Shown: positions 1 through 5,295 of the stretch, piece after piece
Layout of the letters: each line of letters begins with the position of its first letter
Numbering within the stretch: the first letter of the stretch is position 1
Source: an uncultured Spongiibacteraceae bacterium
GTDB taxonomy: Bacteria > Pseudomonadota > Gammaproteobacteria > Pseudomonadales > Dasaniaceae
Reading direction: 5' to 3'
Assembly: GCA_937969395.1 (NCBI GenBank)
Contig: CALBVI010000182.1
Location: 1-5,444 of the forward strand
Length of the DNA: 5,444 bases
The notes under the pieces: model-generated
What the model was told of the DNA's origin: nothing
What the model saw: the letters and a program-made list of their open reading frames with translations, nothing else
Database searches by the model: none
Made by a program: the position numbers and the translations under genes

Positions 1-1
1 G

Positions 2-463
2 TTCGATGGTCCGTTGCTGCTATCTGGTGCGATTGGTACCGGTGATGCGGTGTTAGCAGCTCAGGCGATGGGGGCAGATTTGGCTTATATCGGCAGTGCT
101 TTTATTTCTACGGATGAAGCCAATGCCGATAATGCCTATAAAACGATGATTGTAGAGTCTTCCTCTGCTGATATTGTGTATACCGATTTGTTTACGGGAG
201 TGCACGGTAATTATTTACGTGGCTCGATTGTTAATGCTGGCTTGGACCCTGATAAATTATCGGCAAGTGATCCTTCGGCTATGGATTTTGGTGCGGCTAC
301 TAGCGGTAAAGCGTGGAAAGATATTTGGGGTTGTGGTCAAGGTATTGGTGCCGTCAAAGAACTTGTTTCCACTGCCGGTCGAGTAAAAAAATTGCAAGAT
401 GAGTATTTGGCCGCGATTGCACGGCTGGATGCCGCTACGATTAAGCCTGATACCAAACGTTAG
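2..463 (+). CDS. Nitronate monooxygenase-like FMN enzyme, C-terminal 153 residues (5' end outside window)
   Basis: The reading frame is open from base 2 to a TAG at 461-463 and begins in mid-protein (FDGPLLLSGAIGTGD...), so the true start lies left of the window; the TTG at base 14 is an internal Leu codon. The visible part is the C-terminal half of a TIM-barrel flavoenzyme. SGAIGTG followed by LAAQAMGADLAYIGSAF is the usual pair of FMN-phosphate-binding strands and loops of the 2-nitropropane dioxygenase / nitronate monooxygenase family. The downstream stretch YTDLFTGVHGNYLRGSI and the KAWKDIWGCGQGIGA segment are typical of one bacterial subfamily as I remember it. Family members oxidise alkyl nitronates to carbonyl compounds and nitrite using FMN and O2 in the cytoplasm, but many annotated members have untested substrates. 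The catalytic His region is not in the window. The gene converges on greB, and the two 3' ends overlap by 23 bp. Confidence 0.85.
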   Translation, partial: FDGPLLLSGAIGTGDAVLAAQAMGADLAYIGSAFISTDEANADNAYKTMIVESSSADIVYTDLFTGVHGNYLRGSIVNAGLDPDKLSASDPSAMDFGAATSGKAWKDIWGCGQGIGAVKELVSTAGRVKKLQDEYLAAIARLDAATIKPDTKR

Positions 464-941
464 CAATATAAAGCTCTTTATCACCTTCCGGGGTTTTAAA
501 AATAATATCATCCTCTTTGTTTTTGCCTAGTAAGGCTTTGGCTAAAGGGGAGTCCATACTGAGCTTGCGCTGTTTTAAATCGAACTCATCGGGGCCGACA
601 ATTCGATAATCTTGTTGCGTGCCTTGTTCATCTTCTACTGTTACCCAGGCGCCGAAATAAACCTTGTTTTGGTTGTCTGGGATGCGGTCGATAACTTCAA
701 GGCTTTCTAATCGTTTGGTGAGAAAGCGAACTCGACTGTCAATTTCACGTAAGCGCCGCTTGCCATAAATATAATCACCATTCTCAGATCGATCACCGTT
801 TTTTGCTGCTTCGTGCACGACGGAAGTCACTTGTGGACGCTCTACTTTCCAAAGTTGGAATACTTCATCGCGCAGTGCTTTTTCACCTTCGGCGGTAATG
901 TAAAAAGAACCTGGTTTTCTGGGGGGGCGATATCGACTCAT
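441..941 (-). CDS. greB: Transcript cleavage/elongation factor GreB
   Basis: This 166-aa protein matches the whole GreB length. GreB enters the RNA polymerase secondary channel and stimulates cleavage of the backtracked RNA 3' end, rescuing arrested elongation complexes. The N-terminal coiled coil (about residues 14-85) carries the tip motif GDRSENGDY, with the metal-coordinating acidic pair at D50 and E53, followed by YGKRRLREIDSRVRFL, a GreB- rather than GreA-like helix. The C-terminal FKBP-like domain (about 90-166) has YFGAWVTVEDE, YRIVGPDEFD and SMDSPLAKALLGK. Compared with Escherichia coli GreB there is an N-terminal extension of roughly nine residues (MSRYRPPRKPG). No clear Shine-Dalgarno sequence precedes the ATG at 939-941, but it is the only start that fits the promoter at 1007-1034. 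The stop (441-443) lies inside the nmo 3' end. A run of seven C residues on the coding strand (921-927) encodes part of R5-P7. Confidence 0.95.
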   Translation of the reverse strand: MSRYRPPRKPGSFYITAEGEKALRDEVFQLWKVERPQVTSVVHEAAKNGDRSENGDYIYGKRRLREIDSRVRFLTKRLESLEVIDRIPDNQNKVYFGAWVTVEDEQGTQQDYRIVGPDEFDLKQRKLSMDSPLAKALLGKNKEDDIIFKTPEGDKELYIANVWYQA

Positions 942-1006
942 GGTTTTTGAATGCTTGTCATTTTTATGCGGCAGCCGGGTAATTCTTTGAACTTATGTTG
1001 GTGTCT

Positions 1007-1034
1007 ATTATAGATTGCTTGTGGTTTTTTTCAG
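1007..1034 (-). promoter_or_regulatory. Putative sigma70 promoter of greB
   Basis: Read on the minus strand there is a perfect TATAAT at 1012-1007, preceded after 16 bp by CTGAAA at 1034-1029 (4 of 6 to TTGACA). The predicted transcription start is near base 1000, giving a leader of about 60 nt to the greB ATG. The perfect -10 box, the spacing and the position in front of a known gene support it; the weak -35 is the main doubt. Confidence 0.55.
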
Positions 1035-1137
1035 GAAGTTTTTTTGGTGTTTGAGATTAAACTCAAGCGCAGTTAAAAGTCTTGCGGCGTCTATCGATAG
1101 CTTATTGCGATAGCGCGCGGCTAATTAGAATAGAAAA

Positions 1138-1180
1138 GGGCTTTGTAGTATGGGGTTTTTAAATTATGGGCTTTGCAGTA
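1138..1180. repeat. Imperfect direct repeat, two 13-bp units 30 bp apart
   Basis: GGGCTTTGTAGTA at 1138-1150 and GGGCTTTGCAGTA at 1168-1180 differ at one base and start exactly 30 bp apart. A partial third copy of the core (AGGCTTTT) lies at 1183-1190. Thirty base pairs is close to three helical turns, so protein binding sites are conceivable, but two short copies can also arise by chance or by local duplication. Confidence 0.4.
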
Positions 1181-1251
1181 AGAGGCTTTTGGGTGTCGAT
1201 CAATATTGTTTCTTTTGCGTTAAATGTTGCTCAAGGTATAAGTCGCTGTTT

Positions 1252-1271
1252 GAAAAGGCTAATAAAAGCCT
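1252..1271 (-). terminator. Weak candidate terminator of csrA
   Basis: On the minus strand, about 57 nt after the csrA stop, AGGCT (1271-1267), a 6-nt loop TTTATT and AGCCT (1260-1256) form a perfect 5-bp stem, followed at once by TTTC. The U-tract lies only on the minus-strand side, which fits csrA transcription. The stem is short and the U-tract has only four residues, so termination may be inefficient. Confidence 0.4.
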
Positions 1272-1328
1272 CGGCAAGTGAAAGCGGCTTAATACCGTAT
1301 TTGCTGTATTTTTAGAGGCGTATCAGTT

Positions 1329-1526
1329 TTAAATATTGCCGATATTTTCTTGATCAACATTATTTTCGAGCTGAATTTTTTGGAAAATTTCTTCGCGATG
1401 TACAGCGATTTCCTTGGGGGCATCAACACCAATACGAACCTGACTGCCGTTAACGCCTAGGACACTAACTGTAACTTCATCGCCAATCATTATGCTTTCA
1501 CCGATACGGCGCGTTAAAATCAACAT
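1329..1526 (-). CDS. csrA: Carbon storage regulator CsrA (RsmA)
   Basis: CsrA is a small homodimeric RNA-binding protein that recognises GGA in hairpin loops of mRNA leaders. It represses or activates translation and is titrated by CsrB/RsmZ-type small RNAs; it controls carbon flow, motility and biofilm. The 65-aa product starts [18 protein letters not shown] and keeps the RNA-contact residues of the family: L4, R6 and R7 in strand 1, and R44 in the VHREEIF segment. The core [19 protein letters not shown] is close to E. coli CsrA; only the acidic tail after residue 52 ([11 protein letters not shown]) is lineage-specific and slightly longer than E. coli's. The ATG at 1524-1526 has a strong GGAGA Shine-Dalgarno sequence. 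It is transcribed alone: the next upstream gene on the same strand ends over 400 bp away. The common gammaproteobacterial neighbours alaS or lysC and the following tRNA genes are absent. Confidence 0.97.
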   Translation of the reverse strand: MLILTRRIGESIMIGDEVTVSVLGVNGSQVRIGVDAPKEIAVHREEIFQKIQLENNVDQENIGNI

Positions 1527-1531
1527 TTATT

Positions 1532-1536
1532 TCTCC
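1532..1536 (-). promoter_or_regulatory. csrA ribosome binding site overlapping a GGA motif
   Basis: The minus strand reads ATGGAGAAATAAATG, so GGAGA lies 5 bases before the spacer AATAA and the start codon. ATGGA also fits the ANGGA core bound by CsrA proteins. Binding there would block ribosome access, as in the known autoregulation of E. coli csrA; autoregulation here is an inference. Confidence 0.6.
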
Positions 1537-1566
1537 ATTAAGTATGTCATGAATAACGTATTCTGT

Positions 1567-1577
1567 TTAAAGTATAG
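1567..1577 (-). promoter_or_regulatory. Putative sigmaS-type -10 element of csrA
   Basis: The minus strand reads CTATACTTTAA, which closely matches the extended -10 consensus of sigmaS promoters (CTAYACTT with an A-rich end) and also fits sigma70 (TATACT, 1576-1571). No good -35 hexamer is found 16-18 bp upstream, which is tolerated by sigmaS. The predicted start near 1563 gives a leader of about 37 nt. E. coli csrA has several promoters, including a sigmaS-dependent one, so the arrangement is plausible. Confidence 0.45.
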
Positions 1578-1590
1578 TGCAATATGCACT
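1576..1590. promoter_or_regulatory. Perfect inverted repeat at the csrA promoter (possible operator)
   Basis: AGTGCA, then ATA, then TGCACT forms a perfect 6-bp inverted repeat that touches the upstream edge of the csrA -10 element and lies in the -10/-35 spacer. That is where a repressor, or an activator acting on the spacer, would bind. No regulator can be named from the sequence. Confidence 0.4.
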
Positions 1591-1881
1591 CTTTCGAAGC
1601 TAATCACAAATTATTTAATACGAATGAAAACCAGTCTTATATAGGCCGTGACTATTATTTGCTACCAAAACCAGTAGCTAATCATATTCAATCTATGAGG
1701 CCAAATTTATTCGGCAACGGTATCATTTAATTTAAACGGCTGAATACAGTGCGGGCGCGCTCAAAGCTGCTCATCGATTGTGTTAGGCGTCCTAGTTGCT
1801 GATGTAATCACAAGTCCAATTATTAAGCCCTGAGTTGACTGTTTTTTAGTGGGTTGTGGAAGAAACCCTTAATATCAGTTA

Positions 1882-1931
1882 GCCGCCCTGTGCGTTATTA
1901 CAACATAAGTATTGCAACACAGCAGAGCGGC
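1882..1931 (-). terminator. Long 3' stem-loop directly after the 1048-aa gene
   Basis: Eleven nucleotides after the TAG, the minus-strand RNA can fold GCCGCUCUG (1931-1923), a one-base bulge, UGUG (1921-1918) and UUGCAA (1917-1912) against UUGUAA (1903-1898), a three-base bulge, CGCA (1894-1891) and CAGGGCGGC (1890-1882), with an 8-nt loop. That is 19 pairs, three of them G-U. In plus-strand RNA those three would be A-C mismatches, so the fold favours minus-strand transcripts. No U-tract follows, so it may protect the mRNA 3' end or act with Rho rather than be a classic intrinsic terminator. Confidence 0.5.
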
Positions 1932-1942
1932 AGATAAATACG

Positions 1943-4900
1943 CTAAAAGTCAGTTTCTCCTTTAATCACTTTAGGCCAGCCACAAATCGCTCTTGATGTT
2001 TGTAGGCCCGACATGGTCGCCCCTTCTACGCAGCCCGCATTCAAGCCGTTCTTAATCCAGTCGCCAGTAAAATAGACATTGTCAAAACCGGCGCCATCTG
2101 TGGCAATGCGATGTTCGGTGGAATTAACCACTGACAATACATAGCGTTCAGAAGGGCTGATGTTGGAACGGTAATACTGGGAGTCAAAACGGGCTTCTCC
2201 TTGTTGTTCTTCGGAGTCGATTAATACGCTCCAGTCGAATTTCTCTGAGGTTGCGGCATCTGGCCAAAGATCATAGATGTCGTGATTTAGTTGGTCGATA
2301 GCGGCTTCCTTTACCTTGGCCCGGCACTGCGCTGGAAACGCGTGATCACTTTGTGCTGGGAATTCTGAGATGGGTTGTACCCCGCAGAAGTAAGCCACAT
2401 TTTTAGGATCAAGGTGCAAGGGTGTCCAGTCCTCACGGCAGAGTAATTGATTCATTGCCGCCCAGGTATCCACCGGTTCGGTCCATGCTCCCAGAACTGG
2501 TTCTTCACCCGAAGGTGGAATATAGGACCAGCCTAGTTGCGCCAGATTGTCCGAGGTCCACAGCTGGTAGGCCTGTGTCACGGTGGTTTTTATATTGTCC
2601 TTGGCCGCTTTCAGTGGCGGGCTTTGCTCCAGTAACTGTGGGCACAAATGGGGCAAACTATCAATCGAGATACCATAGATGATCTTGTCAAAGTCGCGGC
2701 CTTTTTGTAGGGTGACTTGCGGTAGAGGTTTATCAAAAGCCTGCTGATAAACCTCGGCCCAGTTGTTCCAGAAACATTCCAGATCAACATTATTGGCCTG
2801 CAGCAGAGCCGCTTGTTCTGGCACAATTTGTGGGTAGAGCGGTTTGCTCGGCCAGCAGCCCAAACCCTTCACATCGACCAGTGGTTGGTAGCTGTCTTCG
2901 CCATCAATCAGGTCGACCTGACGCGTCATTTTGATTTCATTAACGCTGTTGAGGTTTTGTGGGTCTAGGCCCAGCTCATCGACTTGGTGGAAGTATTTAA
3001 ATTTCACGCCACGCTGTTTCAGCACCTCGTAGAACGGGGTGAACATGGTGTCGCCCATGCCAGCTTGCATTTTCCACATCACGCCGCCTTTGTAACACAA
3101 GCCGATGCGCAACAAGCCGCGCAAGCCGGTGCCTGCTTCCAGGTTGGGGGTGTCGCGATTTCCGTTCTCATAACCAAACACCAGATCATAGAGGGCGCGT
3201 ACTGGTGCAGAGTTGACGACAAATTCCTCGTTGGCGCCGTGTTTGCGCAGCCAATCTTGGAAATCAATATCATTGATCACATTGAAGCCGTTTTTAAATA
3301 CGCCATCTTTGTGCATGCCTAATAAAATCGTCGCACCCAAATCAATACCGATAAATAGATGACGCAAATCAGCATTGTCATTTAATAAATCGGTGACGGC
3401 ATCTTCCAGCCACTCTTTCAGTGCGTGGAGTGTTTCCGGCAGCCAGCTGTGATCGTCTTCATTTTGCTCGTCGCTTTCCTTGGACATGGATTTGATCAGT
3501 TTTAACAGGCCATCACCGATGCGTTCTACATCCTCTACGGCATCTTCAATGCCGTCTTCAGCGCGATCGATCAAGGTGGTTAAATGTTGTTTTAACGTGG
3601 GGTGTTCCAGTGTTTTTAAATGCCCCTTTTTCACGGTCTCCATCTCGCGGCTAAAGTCCCCTAGCCACTGCTTGAGGTAGGCATACATAGTTTCGGCCAG
3701 ATTCCATACAGTGACGGACTCCGCACCGGAGGCAGGGTCGCCTTCTTTTTCCGGGAAGTTTAAATACCAGGGAATCCATTTGCCTTCGATGTGTTCCATA
3801 TTGACGACAAAGTTGTGTAGTTTGAAAGCCTCTTCCCAGGTTTGTAGTGGTGCACCGTCAGGTCGATCCAGCTCGTCGTAAACCTGTTGTATGATGTCGA
3901 AAGCATTTTTATAGAAACCAAACCAGATGTGCAGGCCGTGTTCTTCAATACGCTCCCCTAGCTCTGCGTTGCGGCCACTGGCGCCCTTGCCACCAATGCG
4001 CCAACCTAATTGGTAGAGAGTGATATCGTATTTACTTTGCCAGTCAGGTTCATTCGTTAAGCCGAAAGCTGCGGTTACCGAGGAAATACCACCGCCGAGA
4101 ATAGTGATTTTTTCTGGCTCGACAAAAGTGTTATTCACCAGTTCTGTTGCCTCTTGGGCGATAAAATCAAAGTTCATCCAAAAGCCAAACTCTGCTGATT
4201 GGCTGCCCACGCTTAATCCTAAGTCCTGAGCAATCGGTACGCTGGCAATGTCTTGCAAGTCGATTTGATAATCACCTTGTAATAGACCACCGCCATGGAA
4301 TTTTTTTACCTTTGCGGGTGCGCTGACCAGTGCTTGATAAACCGCTTTTTTGCCATCGCCGCTGGGGAGTTGCTTGAGAAATACTTGTGGGATTTGCGGT
4401 TGCAGTAGCTCTTTAATCAGCTCTTCGGTGACATGTAGGTCGGGGCGGTATAATTTGAGGCTGTTGATAACCTCAAACATACCCGTCATTGCGCCTTCAA
4501 AATCTTTCCATTTATCAATTGGACTATCGCCTGGACGTAAATTCTTCACGCTCAATAAGTCCAGCCACTCGACTTCATTGTTAGGGTCGTAGTCTTTGTG
4601 GCCGTTGACGGTTACTTTAAAATTATCGGGGGCCTCGTGTGTCGGTAGTTCAAAGCGTCCCAGTGCTTTGGGGTAACCAAATACCTCGCGTCCTACCGCC
4701 ATGGCAATGGGATTGTTGACCCAAATATAAGGTGTGTACCAAAATACATCATGCAGGTAGGACTTGCCGTCTTTTTCAATGATGTTACCTACAGGCACCC
4801 AAAAGCAGGTATCGATTTCTACCCCCCAGCCTTTTGCGTAGTCCTCAGGGTAGAGCGAAAAGTCTTTATTGATTTTAGTGAAGGTCAGCATGATGGATTC

Positions 4901-5089
4901 TGACAGAACCTGAAAATTATACTGACCGGCGGTTGCGGCATTGAGGTCGCGATCTATACACGCCTGTAGCTTGTCTAGTTGTCCCTTTACGAAGAAACCG
5001 TACATTTGCGAATTTTGTTGCTCAAAGGGTGGGTGTTGTAGGTTGTCGCCACCGCGATAAATAAATGGGGGGTGATTGGGTAAGTCCAT
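1943..5089 (-). CDS. Two-domain fusion: acetoacetate decarboxylase-like domain plus FAD/NAD(P)-binding phytoene-desaturase-like oxidoreductase
   Basis: The 1048-aa protein has two enzyme-like parts. Residues about 1-315 resemble the acetoacetate decarboxylase superfamily: PVGN near 99-102, then NPIAMAVGREVFGYPKALG (126-144), matching the GRE...YPKKLG active-site strand. K141 (codon 4669-4667) is at the Schiff-base lysine position, but the next lysine is A142; D93 stands where E76 of the clostridial enzyme falls. A short linker leads to a complete flavoprotein domain of the COG3349 type (327-1048): dinucleotide motif ILGGGISS (330-337), YQLGWRIGGKGASGRN (359-374), ERIEEHGLHIWFGFY (379-393), and the C-terminal FAD motif VYFTGDWI...GCVEGATMSGLQ (1005-1030, D1010). 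Residues about 478-570 are highly charged and helical. No signal peptide or clear membrane segment is seen, so it is probably cytoplasmic. AAGGA seven bases before the ATG sets the start. It is a single-gene unit ending in TAG. Substrate unknown; a coupled oxidation/decarboxylation is an inference. Confidence 0.85.
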   Translation of the reverse strand: MDLPNHPPFIYRGGDNLQHPPFEQQNSQMYGFFVKGQLDKLQACIDRDLNAATAGQYNFQVLSESIMLTFTKINKDFSLYPEDYAKGWGVEIDTCFWVPVGNIIEKDGKSYLHDVFWYTPYIWVNNPIAMAVGREVFGYPKALGRFELPTHEAPDNFKVTVNGHKDYDPNNEVEWLDLLSVKNLRPGDSPIDKWKDFEGAMTGMFEVINSLKLYRPDLHVTEELIKELLQPQIPQVFLKQLPSGDGKKAVYQALVSAPAKVKKFHGGGLLQGDYQIDLQDIASVPIAQDLGLSVGSQSAEFGFWMNFDFIAQEATELVNNTFVEPEKITILGGGISSVTAAFGLTNEPDWQSKYDITLYQLGWRIGGKGASGRNAELGERIEEHGLHIWFGFYKNAFDIIQQVYDELDRPDGAPLQTWEEAFKLHNFVVNMEHIEGKWIPWYLNFPEKEGDPASGAESVTVWNLAETMYAYLKQWLGDFSREMETVKKGHLKTLEHPTLKQHLTTLIDRAEDGIEDAVEDVERIGDGLLKLIKSMSKESDEQNEDDHSWLPETLHALKEWLEDAVTDLLNDNADLRHLFIGIDLGATILLGMHKDGVFKNGFNVINDIDFQDWLRKHGANEEFVVNSAPVRALYDLVFGYENGNRDTPNLEAGTGLRGLLRIGLCYKGGVMWKMQAGMGDTMFTPFYEVLKQRGVKFKYFHQVDELGLDPQNLNSVNEIKMTRQVDLIDGEDSYQPLVDVKGLGCWPSKPLYPQIVPEQAALLQANNVDLECFWNNWAEVYQQAFDKPLPQVTLQKGRDFDKIIYGISIDSLPHLCPQLLEQSPPLKAAKDNIKTTVTQAYQLWTSDNLAQLGWSYIPPSGEEPVLGAWTEPVDTWAAMNQLLCREDWTPLHLDPKNVAYFCGVQPISEFPAQSDHAFPAQCRAKVKEAAIDQLNHDIYDLWPDAATSEKFDWSVLIDSEEQQGEARFDSQYYRSNISPSERYVLSVVNSTEHRIATDGAGFDNVYFTGDWIKNGLNAGCVEGATMSGLQTSRAICGWPKVIKGETDF

Positions 5090-5096
5090 CTGTCAT

Positions 5097-5101
5097 TCCT
5101 T
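5097..5101 (-). promoter_or_regulatory. Ribosome binding site of the 1048-aa fusion gene
   Basis: AAGGA on the minus strand is separated by 7 nt from the ATG at 5089-5087 and fixes this start. Another ATG at 5096-5094 is too close to the Shine-Dalgarno sequence and in a different frame. Confidence 0.75.
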
Positions 5102-5130
5102 ATTTATGCATTATCGTATTTGATTGGTTT

Positions 5131-5149
5131 TTTAAATCAGCTGTTTAAA
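5131..5149. promoter_or_regulatory. Imperfect palindrome in the divergent spacer (possible operator)
   Basis: TTTAAATCAGCTGTTTAAA is symmetric around CAGCTG, with TTTAAA-like arms that differ by one base in length. It lies 42-60 bp upstream of the fusion gene's start codon, in the 206-bp spacer between two divergent genes, where a regulator could act on either. No convincing -10/-35 pair was found for the fusion gene, so the position relative to its promoter is unknown. Confidence 0.25.
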
Positions 5150-5295
5150 TTTCATACTATTGAGTCTGTGGTGGGGCATTTGATCTAACAGATTAGGAAA
5201 GTTTCTCGGATCTATCCAGTTTTAGTCGTTCGTGCTGGCTAAGTGATAATTTTCTAGTATGCTAGGATTTTTTGAGCTTTTTATTATTGAGCCAC

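Larger units (their letters stand above)
942..1328. other. AT-rich intergenic region between greB and csrA
   Basis: This 387-bp spacer holds the greB promoter and leader (about 942-1034), a 13-bp imperfect direct repeat with 30-bp phase (1138-1150 and 1168-1180), a perfect 10-bp palindrome CTATCGATAG at 1091-1100, and a small stem-loop that could end csrA transcription (1252-1271). I looked for a tRNA, because csrA is often followed by tRNA genes in gammaproteobacteria, and saw no T-arm (GTTCGAATC-like) on either strand. A 43-codon reading frame (1150-1281, +) exists but is not supported as a gene. Confidence 0.6.
1527..1942. other. Intergenic region upstream of csrA
   Basis: This 416-bp spacer holds, from the csrA side: the Shine-Dalgarno sequence, the -10 element and the inverted repeat (1532-1590); two copies of AAAACCAGT at 1627-1635 and 1667-1675, 40 bp apart; a small hairpin GCTAC/GTAGC (1661-1678); a second hairpin GGGTT/AACCC (1851-1868) with no U-tract on either strand; and the long stem-loop of the upstream gene (1882-1931). 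A possible second minus-strand promoter (TTGCCG, 16 bp, TAGATT, near 1691-1718) would give a csrA leader of more than 150 nt, but it is weak. No coding region is visible. Confidence 0.5.

Noticed and set aside
257..511. 84-codon open frame on - across the nmo/greB junction
   Set aside because: It is out of frame with greB, overlaps two recognisable genes and has no recognisable product.
942..1328. tRNA gene downstream of csrA
   Set aside because: I searched both strands for a T-arm and anticodon-arm pattern because tRNAs often follow csrA; none is present.
1851..1868. Hairpin GGGTT/AACCC as an intrinsic terminator
   Set aside because: The stem is only 5 bp with an 8-nt loop, and neither strand has a U-tract after it; the T-run at 1842-1847 is on the wrong side.
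2984..3322. 112-codon open frame on + within the fusion gene
   Set aside because: It lies entirely antisense to well-conserved oxidoreductase sequence, has no Shine-Dalgarno sequence and its product resembles nothing; the same holds for the shorter antisense frames at 2422-2682, 3480-3680, 4020-4229 and 4350-4592.
4079..4177. The flavoprotein as a separate gene starting near the domain junction
   Set aside because: The only nearby Met (residue 305, codon 4177-4175) lies inside the first domain's end and has no good ribosome binding site; the frame is continuous, so a fusion is the simpler reading.
5231..5265. sigma70 promoter for the + gene using GATAAT or TATGCT
   Set aside because: Neither candidate -10 has a recognisable -35 hexamer at 16-18 bp, so I did not annotate it.
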